Source of the DNA: an uncultured Bariatricus sp.
GTDB taxonomy: Bacteria; Bacillota; Clostridia; Lachnospirales; Lachnospiraceae
DNA: 46,866 bases
Assembly: GCA_934320645.1 (NCBI GenBank)
Contig: CAKRFP010000021.1
Coordinates: 1-46,866, forward strand
Direction: 5' to 3'
Shown here: positions 16,656-25,426 of the stretch, piece after piece
Numbering within the stretch: position 1 is the first letter of the stretch
How the letters are laid out: each line of letters starts with the position of its first letter
Translations under genes and position numbers: made by a program
Notes under the pieces: model-generated
What the model was told of the DNA's origin: nothing
Seen by the model: only the letters and a program-made list of their open reading frames with translations
The model's database searches: none

Positions 16656-19169
16656 TTACTTTACATATCCGATAAATACATTTCCGCTGCCGCTTACAAG
16701 ACTGTTCATCTCGTCCGGCGTTGCGGAATGTCGCTCTCCGTCTGCCGGATCCAGATAAGCATACTTTTCATCCGTATAGCCGATCACCAGTACCGCATGC
16801 TCTGCACTGAACATTGCGATCACCGGTGTTTCATGACTGATCGTATAGCGGATTTCTTCCGGTGTACATCCGGTCAGGTCAAATCCTTCTCCGCCGGTTG
16901 CTTCTGTCAGGATCTCTGCCGGTGACTTTCCATTTTCCAGCTCTGCGGATGCATCCATATTTCCTGCTCCTTCCAGCTGCAGGATCCGGTTCAGACATGC
17001 AGCAAGTGTGCTCTCACCTTCACCTGCCCGGAACTCATCCATGTCGTCCACTTCATAAATATCCGGTGTATTTCCAGATTCCCACACATATTCCTGCGAC
17101 GAAGAGATCACCACACCTTTAATCTTCTCTGCTTCCTGGATTGCATAAGATGCTTTTTCGTACACTCCCTGAAGCTTGCCGAGCGCATATACATAATACT
17201 GATTCTTTACCTTTGGTGTATCAAAACTCACAACCAGCGGCTGATCAAACAGTACCTGCTTTGGTTTTAAAACTTTCGCTTTGCTGTCTTTGATTCCATC
17301 TTCATAGGTCAGGCGCGCCAATGTTCCCCGCAGATCATCACTGTAGGTATCTACGGTAATATTGCTCTCTTCCTTCTCCTGATTGTTGGTAATATAATCT
17401 GCCGTTGTTGAAATATAGGTATTTTCATTTCTGTTCATCCGATTGAGCGTCATCATATTGTCTGCCACATAACCATCCAGAATATAGAAATCCTGTACCT
17501 CATAAGTCTTGGCAATCTCCTGTTTCTGCGTGATGATGTCTACTTTATACATCGGGTACACATTCTGTCCGGATATATTGGTTCCTGCATCATTTCCGCG
17601 CAATGTACCATAGGCAAAATCATTCCGGATAAATCCAATCGGTTTGATATATTCATCTCCTTCAGATGTGATATCAAAAGATTTGCCCGTCTTCAGATTC
17701 AGCACGATAATCTTCTGTGACTCGTTAAGCCTGCCGCCCTCACTCTGGTAAGCAAGCAGATGTCCATCTGTGGAAACCTGATACTGTCCTTCTTCCAGAT
17801 CTTTTACCAGTACCTCTCTGGTATTATCTTTCAGATTCACCAGATACAGTGTACCGTCTATCATTACATAAAGATCCTCATCCGCATTGCTGTAGTATAC
17901 AAATTTTCCCAGATCCTCTTTCATCAGATAATACCCGTCCTCACTTGGGACAAAGGCTTTCTCTGTAACCGAATTCTTCTCTGCGTCAAAATAATAGACT
18001 GCAACGCCCACCTGTCCTTCATGTACTCCGCGGTTCATGTATCCCACAACCGTAAATGCAGTATTGCCTTTGTCATCAACAGAAATCAGACGGATATCGT
18101 GCAGATCACACAATGTACGGGCATCCATATTTTCTGCATCAGCGAAACCGAATACCAGTGACATTTCATCCGCTTTTTTGTCGTAATGCCAGAGCTGGTT
18201 ATCCTCTACAAATGCCACGATCGTTCCGTCCGTATTGGTCTCATACTCCAGATTTGTCGGAGCAATTCCAAGCAGCACTCCATTCTGATTCAGTGCTGTT
18301 GTCTTCCCATCAAATCGCTGACTCATGGTGCGGTCATAGTCCAGAAGATACTGCTGTCCGTCATCACCGGTGCGGACCCTGAAGAACTCTTTCACACTGT
18401 AGAGCCGGTCTGCATACTCTGTATCTCCGGCACACTTCACCTGATATTTGAGAACAAGTGATGTGTAATTCTCATTGCATTCCTTGATTTCCCAGTACAC
18501 GTTTCCGGATACCTGCGGTGCAAGCAAGCCCCAGGTCACCTGTGACTGTGTTGATGCAAGTGTAACTTCCTGATAGGTGGAACTGTCCGCACTGGAATCT
18601 GTTTCCAGATAGCTTTCGACCCTGTCACCCTGGTTTTCAAGTGCCGCATTATGGAAATCATTTGCAAAATCCAGGCTTGCCTTATAGTTACAGTCCGCGG
18701 AATTCCTGATCCTGGTATAAAAATATATCTTCTGATTGTCCAGATACAAAGTCACCTTTAAAATTCTCTCTTCTTTCAGGATCTTCGTGTTCTTGAAATT
18801 TAAAGTTACCGTATCCTGGACATCCTTGATCGTTCCTTCCTGAATACACTTTTTCCCATTCAGTGTGTAAACCTGCCAGTAAATTTTCTGGATCTGGTTG
18901 TCATATTTTGTAAGATTCATATCCAGTTGGTTATTTGTGACCGGTGTCAGTGTGTCGCGCATGGAAGTCAGCGTCATATCACTTTTATAACCCGGAAGCG
19001 AATTCACTTCATATCCTTCCGTCGTAAAGGATATCCTTGGCAGCGTTGCACCTCCCATATCAGCACTCATATCAGTGTTGCCTCTGTTCGTCACATAACT
19101 GGATACGATAACTGCAAGAATAAATACAGCAGTCAGTACCCCTGTCTTTATTGCTATCTTTTTAAACAT
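16656..19169 (-). CDS. Large membrane-anchored protein with C-terminal C39-like peptidase domain
   Basis: An 837-residue protein with a basic start, one N-terminal transmembrane helix (about residues 8-27) and a long extracytoplasmic beta-rich region with many short repeated strands. The C-terminal 140 or so residues resemble a C39-like papain fold: TLAACLNRILQLEG at the helix that normally holds the catalytic Cys, AEHAVLVIGYTDEKYAYLDP with the expected His and Asp. In ordinary C39 enzymes the helix begins CGPxC; here the first-Cys position appears to be Thr, so activity is uncertain. It follows the methyltransferase gene by 35 bases, so the two may be cotranscribed. Function unknown. Confidence 0.6.
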   Translation of the reverse strand: MFKKIAIKTGVLTAVFILAVIVSSYVTNRGNTDMSADMGGATLPRISFTTEGYEVNSLPGYKSDMTLTSMRDTLTPVTNNQLDMNLTKYDNQIQKIYWQVYTLNGKKCIQEGTIKDVQDTVTLNFKNTKILKEERILKVTLYLDNQKIYFYTRIRNSADCNYKASLDFANDFHNAALENQGDRVESYLETDSSADSSTYQEVTLASTQSQVTWGLLAPQVSGNVYWEIKECNENYTSLVLKYQVKCAGDTEYADRLYSVKEFFRVRTGDDGQQYLLDYDRTMSQRFDGKTTALNQNGVLLGIAPTNLEYETNTDGTIVAFVEDNQLWHYDKKADEMSLVFGFADAENMDARTLCDLHDIRLISVDDKGNTAFTVVGYMNRGVHEGQVGVAVYYFDAEKNSVTEKAFVPSEDGYYLMKEDLGKFVYYSNADEDLYVMIDGTLYLVNLKDNTREVLVKDLEEGQYQVSTDGHLLAYQSEGGRLNESQKIIVLNLKTGKSFDITSEGDEYIKPIGFIRNDFAYGTLRGNDAGTNISGQNVYPMYKVDIITQKQEIAKTYEVQDFYILDGYVADNMMTLNRMNRNENTYISTTADYITNNQEKEESNITVDTYSDDLRGTLARLTYEDGIKDSKAKVLKPKQVLFDQPLVVSFDTPKVKNQYYVYALGKLQGVYEKASYAIQEAEKIKGVVISSSQEYVWESGNTPDIYEVDDMDEFRAGEGESTLAACLNRILQLEGAGNMDASAELENGKSPAEILTEATGGEGFDLTGCTPEEIRYTISHETPVIAMFSAEHAVLVIGYTDEKYAYLDPADGERHSATPDEMNSLVSGSGNVFIGYVK

Positions 19170-19204
19170 TGTAATTGTAGTCCCCTTTATCTAATCTGCT
19201 AAAT

Positions 19205-20371
19205 TTATACTCCTTCTTCTCCCTCTTCATTCTGCTGATCCAATAATCTCCCCAGCATTGGATCGATGTGAAGCATTTCTTCACATGTGCGGATTGCCTC
19301 TGTATTTTTTCCTTTATTTCCCGTGTAAATGGCCCGTATCAAAATATTCTTCGGTGTATGCTCCATATCGATAAACTCCAGGATCTGTGTGTCATATCCC
19401 TCCCTCTTGAGATATTCTGCACGCATAGCATCCGTGACAAGAGCTGCCATTCGCTCTTTGATCAGTCCGTAAGAAAACAGCGGTGCAAGTGTTACATTTG
19501 CAATCTGACGGTTCACTTCATGCTGACAGCACGGAACCGAAAGAATGACCTTCGCTTTCCAGCCAACTGCTTTTGCAAGTGCAAAATCGGTAGCGGTATC
19601 GCAGGCATGCAGCGTCACGACCATATCCACTTCATCAGAGCCGGTGTAATCTGCAATATTTCCTTCCATAAACTTCAGTTTTCTATAGCCATATTTTTTT
19701 GCAAGCTGGTTGCATGCATAAATGACATCCGTCTTCAGATCCAGTCCGATGATCCGGATATCATAACCTTTTAACTCATGCAAATAATAGTAAATTGCAA
19801 ATGTCAGATAGGATTTGCCGCATCCAAAATCCAGAATAGTTACTTCCCTGTCCTTCGGAAGCTCCGGAAGTACATCCTCGATAAACTCCAGGAAACGGTT
19901 GATCTGGCGGAACTTATCAAACTTTGTCCGCACGATTTCCCCATCTTTTGTCATAACTCCCAGATCCTGTAAAAATGGAACTGCTTTTCCTTCCTCCAGG
20001 ATATAATGCTTCTTCCGGTTGTGTGACAGATCAATCTCTTTGAACTTCCCGGTCTGAAGCCGTCTCTGAATCGTCATTTTCCCTTTTTTGCTGACCAGAA
20101 CCTGATAGCGGAATTTTCTGGTCTCCATCTGCATCTGTTTGAATTCCTGTATGGCATTTTCAATATATCCTGCTGCTTCTTCTTCATTCAGATTTTGGTG
20201 AAATACCTGGTTGTTCCGGTGTTCCTCGCACTGATACAAAATATTGTCTTTATGCTCCACAGGGCGGATCTTAATCTTTACAATTCCGCCTTTTTCACGT
20301 GGGTTGCTGATTATTGCTGATAAAAATTCTTTATTTAAACTCTTTTTTAAGATATTATTCAATGATTCCAT
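19205..20371 (-). CDS. SAM-dependent methyltransferase (Methyltransf_32-like)
   Basis: A 388-residue protein. An N-terminal domain of about 160 residues (containing FRYQVLVSKKGKMTIQRR) precedes a class I Rossmann methyltransferase. Motif I is ILDFGCGKSYLTFAIYYYL, motif II IRIIGLDLKTDVIYACN, motif III KLKFMEGNIADY, and motif IV MVVTLHACDTATDFAL. The LHACD and SVPCCQHEVN segments are typical of the Methyltransf_32 group, whose eukaryotic relatives modify tRNA; the substrate here is unknown. The ribosome site (GGGGAAATT) is moderate. It starts a probable two-gene unit with the C39-like protein. Confidence 0.75.
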   Translation of the reverse strand: MESLNNILKKSLNKEFLSAIISNPREKGGIVKIKIRPVEHKDNILYQCEEHRNNQVFHQNLNEEEAAGYIENAIQEFKQMQMETRKFRYQVLVSKKGKMTIQRRLQTGKFKEIDLSHNRKKHYILEEGKAVPFLQDLGVMTKDGEIVRTKFDKFRQINRFLEFIEDVLPELPKDREVTILDFGCGKSYLTFAIYYYLHELKGYDIRIIGLDLKTDVIYACNQLAKKYGYRKLKFMEGNIADYTGSDEVDMVVTLHACDTATDFALAKAVGWKAKVILSVPCCQHEVNRQIANVTLAPLFSYGLIKERMAALVTDAMRAEYLKREGYDTQILEFIDMEHTPKNILIRAIYTGNKGKNTEAIRTCEEMLHIDPMLGRLLDQQNEEGEEGV

Positions 20372-20441
20372 TTTAATTTCCCCTTACATTTTAGGTTATA
20401 TGTACGAATCCAGTTTTTATTGTAAAGCGAAATAAAATAGA

Positions 20442-20464
20442 GCGCAAGGGAAATTTCCCTTACG
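20442..20464 (-). terminator. Terminator after the sensor kinase gene
   Basis: GCG(C)AAGGGAAA pairs with TTTCCCTT(A)CGC as an almost perfect compact hairpin. On the minus strand it is followed by TCTATTTTATTT. It closes the response regulator-kinase operon. Confidence 0.8.
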
Positions 20465-20479
20465 CCCCATATTTACCTG

Positions 20480-23086
20480 TTACTGTTCGACTTCCTGATA
20501 GACATCTTCCGTTTCTTTTGGAACCGGGAAACGGATCAGTACCTTGAACAGATCTCCGTCGAGATATAACTCGAATTTTCCCCCTTGAAGCTTTGTCAGA
20601 TTCTGTGCAATCGAAAGACCAAGCCCGCTTCCTTCCGTGCTTCTGGATACATCTCCGCGGATAAATCGTTCTGTCAGCTCATCTGCCGAAATATTCAGCG
20701 GCTGCTCTGATACATTCTTGATCGTGAGCTGTACTTCCTCACCTGTCTGAACCAGATCCACATAGACACGGCTTCCCTCCATTGCATATTTTGCCGCATT
20801 GTTAAATACATTTGCAAGCACCCGCCACATTCGTCTGCCGTCTGCGTAGATTGTTGCCGGTTCGGCCGGAAGATTCATGACAAGCTGCAGATCTCTGGCT
20901 GCAAACTTTTCTTCAAATTCGGCGCAGGTCTGGTTGACCAGCTCAACCAGATTAAGGTTCATCATTTCCAGACTGATATTTCCACTGCTTACCTTGGAAG
21001 CTTCTACCACATCCTCGGTAAGTGTCTTCAGACGATATGCTTTTTCTTCCAGAACCTGAAGATAATTCCGGATCTTCGGATCCTCAAAATCCTCTCTCTT
21101 TAAAAGGTCCACATAATTAATGATTGATGTAAGCGGCGTTTTGATATCATGGGATACATTTGTGATCAGATCCGTTTTGAGGCGTTCATTTTTTACGCTC
21201 TCTTCTACCGCCCGGTCCAGTCCATCTCCGATCTTATTGATGCTGACTGCTGCTTCAAGCTGTCCGCCTTTGAGTCCATTTAACGGAATCTGATAATCAA
21301 CCTGACCGTCTGCGATTGCTTTTACCCCTTTGATGATCCGCGCTCTTCCGATGGCTCTGCGCATCAGGTAGAAAAATGCCCCTGCCTCTGCCGCAAGCAT
21401 TACGAACAGCCAGATTCCCGGCTCCCACATGGCGATCGCGATCCAGTGAACTACAACCAGTACTCCAAACAAAATCGCAGCTTTCCAGACCTCCCCCAGA
21501 TGCCGGATCCCAATCCGGACGTATTTGATGATCAGACATAAAATACTGTTCTTCCACAAAGTCTTTGCCTTGATCCTTCTTACCATTCCAAGCCATAAAG
21601 TAAGTCCTGTCATGCAAAGGCTTACCGCAACAATCCCTGCAAAAATCAGTACCGATATGTCACTGAAACCATCTCCGCTAAACCGGACTCCGTTCAGCAG
21701 ACTATAACCAAAACAGATTTCCACATAAACACATGCCACCATAACTGCAGCTGACAAAAGAATAAAGATTTCTGTCTTCATTTTGTCGACCCGATTTAAC
21801 ACAATGCCTTCTTCCCGGTTTGATCTGCCTGCAACAATTGTCAGCCATGCCAGAATTACAAACATTGCAAATCCGGTTGCAATCGCAATCCAGAAGGTAA
21901 ATCTTACCTGCGGTGCATACTCCTGATAAATCTTGCTCTCCTGATAAAAGTCATCCTGGATCGAATAGGAAGTATCTACCGCGAACACGCATTCATAATT
22001 ATCTGTCCACATATTGCCACCGATCAGTGATTTCCACTGTGATCCGTCCATATCAATATTACTCCGGTACTCAGTAAGCTTTGGTGTGGCAACCGCATAC
22101 ACTCCCAGCTTTTTCATACTTTCCAGATTCTTTTCCCATTCATCAAATCTCTGATATGCAAGACGGTTGGTATAAACTTTTTTATTGTCCAGATCTACAA
22201 TCATATATGCAAGATTGGTATTACCTTCTTTATATTCTTCCGTTACATACTGCCACGTCAAAAATTCATCCCGTACACTGTCCACAGTATTTCCAAGCAT
22301 GGACATCGCATCACTTAACTTGCCGTTCCATCTGGAATCCTTGTTCACAACTTCCAGAAGATTCTTCGCGCCCACCGGTACACAGTTTTCGGAAACTTTT
22401 TCTCCGTCATACCGCCAGCACTTTGTGTAGACCTGGCGATTTTCACTGTCCAGAATATTGCGGTAAATACTTGCGGAACTCTCAATCCATTCATTGATCA
22501 GAGAATCGATCACTTCTCCGGTGCTTTCCAGTGAATATTCATCTTTTGCCTCATCCATATTACCAAACTGAAGGTTCCCGTTTTTAAATTCTCGACGAAA
22601 TTCTTTTTCATAATAATAATGGTAGGTTCCGTCATCCTTCTGGCAGACGATGATCTCATCATCATTGTCTCCCTCTGCCATCTTGGTCCCGTCTGCGTAG
22701 TACATCTCCTGATCGTTTTCCCAGTAATTCACAAGATCACCAAGACGGTATGCAAGCCCATTTACATTTTCATTTGAAATCTTACGATCTGAATCATATT
22801 CTTTCAGATCTACAATTCTGTTTTCATCATATTTTCCTTCTGTTTCAAAATTGCTGTCGTATCCTTCCGCAGCCGTAATATCATTTGCAGCACTCATCAG
22901 CTTGTCGGTAAATCCTTTTGACTGATCATACTTCTTATGTGGCTTTTCAAACAGGATTCCTGCCAGATCATCGCCCGGATAACTGAATGTAAAAACCAGA
23001 CATGTGATCATCACCACCGCTAAAATATGCTCCAGTACGATCAGGATTCCTTTACATGGTGCGCTCTGATACCATTTGTTATTCAT
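20480..23086 (-). CDS. Membrane sensor histidine kinase
   Basis: An 868-residue kinase. An N-terminal helix (about 12-34) and a large extracytoplasmic sensor domain (about 35-395) are followed by four to five further helices (about 398-585), a HAMP-like linker (AIADGQVDYQIPL) and the transmitter. The phosphoacceptor His is in NVSHDIKTPLTSI (near residue 647), the N-box is VLANVFNNAAKYA and the G2 box GSGLGLSIAQNL. It would autophosphorylate on an extracellular cue and pass phosphate to the regulator encoded immediately upstream (eight-base gap). The unusually large sensor is not a family I recognise; the signal is unknown. Confidence 0.88.
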   Translation of the reverse strand: MNNKWYQSAPCKGILIVLEHILAVVMITCLVFTFSYPGDDLAGILFEKPHKKYDQSKGFTDKLMSAANDITAAEGYDSNFETEGKYDENRIVDLKEYDSDRKISNENVNGLAYRLGDLVNYWENDQEMYYADGTKMAEGDNDDEIIVCQKDDGTYHYYYEKEFRREFKNGNLQFGNMDEAKDEYSLESTGEVIDSLINEWIESSASIYRNILDSENRQVYTKCWRYDGEKVSENCVPVGAKNLLEVVNKDSRWNGKLSDAMSMLGNTVDSVRDEFLTWQYVTEEYKEGNTNLAYMIVDLDNKKVYTNRLAYQRFDEWEKNLESMKKLGVYAVATPKLTEYRSNIDMDGSQWKSLIGGNMWTDNYECVFAVDTSYSIQDDFYQESKIYQEYAPQVRFTFWIAIATGFAMFVILAWLTIVAGRSNREEGIVLNRVDKMKTEIFILLSAAVMVACVYVEICFGYSLLNGVRFSGDGFSDISVLIFAGIVAVSLCMTGLTLWLGMVRRIKAKTLWKNSILCLIIKYVRIGIRHLGEVWKAAILFGVLVVVHWIAIAMWEPGIWLFVMLAAEAGAFFYLMRRAIGRARIIKGVKAIADGQVDYQIPLNGLKGGQLEAAVSINKIGDGLDRAVEESVKNERLKTDLITNVSHDIKTPLTSIINYVDLLKREDFEDPKIRNYLQVLEEKAYRLKTLTEDVVEASKVSSGNISLEMMNLNLVELVNQTCAEFEEKFAARDLQLVMNLPAEPATIYADGRRMWRVLANVFNNAAKYAMEGSRVYVDLVQTGEEVQLTIKNVSEQPLNISADELTERFIRGDVSRSTEGSGLGLSIAQNLTKLQGGKFELYLDGDLFKVLIRFPVPKETEDVYQEVEQ

Positions 23087-23094
23087 AAGACCTC

Positions 23095-23793
23095 CTAACC
23101 GATCTTCTCTACCTTATATCCGACACCCCATACTACCTTCAGGTAACGTGGCTCTTTCGGATTGATTTCGATTTTCTCCCGGATATGGCGGATATGTACG
23201 GCAACGGTATTGTCCGCTCCGATTGCTTCTTCATTCCAGATATTTTCGTAAATCTGATTGATAGAGAACACCTTCCCCTGATTTTTAACGAGTAACAGTA
23301 ATATATTGTATTCAATCGGTGTCAGCTTCACTTTTTCGCCATCCACAGTTACTTCTTTCAGATCATCCCTGATCACAAGTCCCCCGGTCCGGAACTCACT
23401 CTGGTTGTCAGATCTCGCCGTACTTCCAAGCTGGGTGTAACGTCTGAGCTGGGATTTTACCCTTGCTACCAGCTCCAACGGATTGAACGGTTTGGTCATG
23501 TAATCATCTGCACCGATATTCAGTCCTAAAATCTTGTCCGCATCCTCTGATTTGGCGGATAAAATAATGATCGGGAGGCTCATGTTTTCCCGGATCTTGA
23601 GTGTCGCCCGGATTCCGTCCAACCGCGGCATCATCACATCCATGATCAGAAGATCAACTTCATTACTTTTCAATACCTTGATCGCTTCGTCGCCATCATA
23701 CGCCTTCAGGACTTCGTATCCTTCCTGCGTCAGGTAAATATCTATTGCTTCTACAATGTCTTTATCATCATCACATACTAATATTTTTGCCAT
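23095..23793 (-). CDS. OmpR/PhoB-family response regulator
   Basis: A 232-residue two-domain regulator. The receiver has the acidic pair CDDD near the start, phosphoacceptor Asp in LLIMDVMMPRLDG, Thr/Ser in IIILSAKS and Lys in DYMTKPFNPLEL. The C-terminal winged helix is of OmpR type (VKLTPIEYNILLLLVKN; DNTVAVHIRHIREKIE; VWGVGYKVEK). First gene of the operon with the large kinase. GGAGGTG precedes the ATG. Direct repeats in its promoter suggest autoregulation. Confidence 0.95.
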   Translation of the reverse strand: MAKILVCDDDKDIVEAIDIYLTQEGYEVLKAYDGDEAIKVLKSNEVDLLIMDVMMPRLDGIRATLKIRENMSLPIIILSAKSEDADKILGLNIGADDYMTKPFNPLELVARVKSQLRRYTQLGSTARSDNQSEFRTGGLVIRDDLKEVTVDGEKVKLTPIEYNILLLLVKNQGKVFSINQIYENIWNEEAIGADNTVAVHIRHIREKIEINPKEPRYLKVVWGVGYKVEKIG

Positions 23794-23813
23794 CTTTTTT
23801 TCACCTCCTCTAT

Positions 23814-23880
23814 ACTATACAAGATTAACAGAGATTTTTTAAGAGATAGGGCGGGACTTTCTTAAGAATTTTTTGAGATT
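23814..23880 (-). promoter_or_regulatory. Promoter and direct repeats upstream of the response regulator
   Basis: Minus-strand -10 TATAGT (23819-23814) with weak -35 TTAAAA (23842-23837), spacer 17. Two similar 15-base blocks read GATTTTTTAAGAGAT (23833-23847) and GAATTTTTTGAGATT (23866-23880), 33 bases apart, about three helical turns. This pattern suits OmpR-type regulator boxes. The binding claim is inference. Confidence 0.4.
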
Positions 23881-23974
23881 GGGAAATGTGGGGATGGAAT
23901 GATCTACAAATACTTTTGCAAAATACAGATCCTTGTGCAAACACAAACTACACCTGGCTTATTGTATACGCAAG

Positions 23975-24010
23975 AAAACTCCCGGCAAATTTTACTTTAC
24001 CGGAAGTTTT
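23975..24010 (-). terminator. Terminator of the mgl operon
   Basis: AAAACTCCCGG (23975-23985) pairs with CCGGAAGTTTT (24000-24010) with one mismatch, extended by GA/TC outside. It lies after the last small gene of the mglBAC operon. Confidence 0.75.
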
Positions 24011-24036
24011 CTCTTGTGAGGTAATATTTATAATTT

Positions 24037-24303
24037 CTACTTTTCGTCTTCTCTGTGCTCTGCACGATCTGCTTTTATATTGCGATATCCCACGATCAGT
24101 CCAAACCCGATCAACCCAACGCCTACGATCAGAAACAGAATCGTCGCCACGATCATAATCAGCTGCTCATTGCCATGACTTGTGGAAATCGCCCTGAACA
24201 TCTGGTATGCCAGTGTCAGCAGATAAAACCCGGCCATTGCATAAATCGCCAGTCTTGCATTTTTCTTCCATCCGTCATTCTCCGGCATCTTATTCTCGTC
24301 CAT
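24037..24303 (-). CDS. Small two-helix membrane protein
   Basis: An 88-residue protein with two hydrophobic helices (about residues 16-36 and 46-72), a hydrophilic Asp/Asn/Lys-rich start and a charged tail rich in Arg and Glu. It starts 22 bases after the stop of mglC and precedes the operon terminator, so it is probably cotranscribed with the transporter. I recognise no family; it could be an accessory of the permease or unrelated. Confidence 0.6.
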   Translation of the reverse strand: MDENKMPENDGWKKNARLAIYAMAGFYLLTLAYQMFRAISTSHGNEQLIMIVATILFLIVGVGLIGFGLIVGYRNIKADRAEHREDEK

Positions 24304-24325
24304 AACATTTCCCAGCCTTTTCTTT

Positions 24326-25396
24326 TTATTTTCTTACCAGATATTTTCTCATATCAATTGCACATGCGATCAGAATAATCAGACCTTTGATCACATACTG
24401 CATATTCTGGCTTACTGCCAGGAACTGCAGTGCAACGAAGATGATTCTCAGAATGAACACCCCTAAAACAACGCCGCTGATCTTACCGGTACCACCTACA
24501 AAAGATACACCACCGATTACACAGGCAGCAATCGCATCACACTCGTAGTTCAGACCTGTATTTGCCTGGTTGGAACCGATACGTGCAGATTCAATGAATC
24601 CAGTGATACCATACATACATCCTGCAAGTGTATGTACCAGAATGGTTGTTCTCATAACATTTACACCAGATACATTGGCAGCTTCCGGGTTGGAACCAAC
24701 TGCAAACATATTCTTTCCAAATGTTGTCTTATTCCACATGAACCACATGAATACAACTACGACACAAGCGTACCATACATAGTTCGGGATCGGAACGCCA
24801 CGGATCTTTAAGAAACTTCCTGTTACAAAATCCTTGAAGGATTTGTCCAGTCCGGAAAGTGGCTGTCCGTTGTTACCGTTCAGCATAATGTACATCAGAA
24901 GAATTCCGTATACGATCAGCTGTGTTGCCAGTGTTACAATGAATGGATGTAAGTGGAATTTCGCTACGAAGAATCCATTTACCCATCCAACAATACCTCC
25001 GACTACGATTACGATCAGAATAACCAGTGGTATCGGAAGAACCGGAAGATCCGGGAAAATTTTGGTTGCATAAGTTACTGACTGCAAAAGTGATGCAGAA
25101 ATACATGCTGTAAGACCTACAACACGTCCGGCTGAAAGGTCTGTACCGGTAAGTACGATCGTTCCTGCAATACCACATGCGATCGGAATGTTCGCTGCAG
25201 ACAGCGAGATAATGTTAACAATAGATGCCACGCTCAGGAATCTGCTGTTCTGTGTGTAAGTGTAAATAACTGCGATAATGATCAGAAGATAAATCGCATT
25301 ATTGATAAGTCCTTCTTTCCACGCTTTTGCTTTATCTGCGGAATCCAGTGCTTTGTATTCTGCATAGCGTGATTTTATATTTGCAAATGCTTTCAT
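24326..25396 (-). CDS. mglC: Galactose/methyl-galactoside ABC transporter permease
   Basis: A 356-residue permease of the carbohydrate uptake transporter-2 class, with about ten hydrophobic segments. Family landmarks are NIPIACGIAGTIVLTGTDLSAGR near residue 70, NGFFVAKFHLHPFIVTLAT, and the EAA-like loop VGSNPEAANVSGVNV with CDAIAACVIGGVSFVGGTG after it. It forms the membrane channel with MglA ATPase and MglB. The cytoplasmic start (YAEYKALDSADKAK) is longer than in E. coli. Galactose specificity is inherited from the strong MglB match. Confidence 0.92.
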   Translation of the reverse strand: MKAFANIKSRYAEYKALDSADKAKAWKEGLINNAIYLLIIIAVIYTYTQNSRFLSVASIVNIISLSAANIPIACGIAGTIVLTGTDLSAGRVVGLTACISASLLQSVTYATKIFPDLPVLPIPLVILIVIVVGGIVGWVNGFFVAKFHLHPFIVTLATQLIVYGILLMYIMLNGNNGQPLSGLDKSFKDFVTGSFLKIRGVPIPNYVWYACVVVVFMWFMWNKTTFGKNMFAVGSNPEAANVSGVNVMRTTILVHTLAGCMYGITGFIESARIGSNQANTGLNYECDAIAACVIGGVSFVGGTGKISGVVLGVFILRIIFVALQFLAVSQNMQYVIKGLIILIACAIDMRKYLVRK

Positions 25397-25426
25397 CTGG
25401 GAAGCCTCCTTCTTTTTGTTTGAAAA

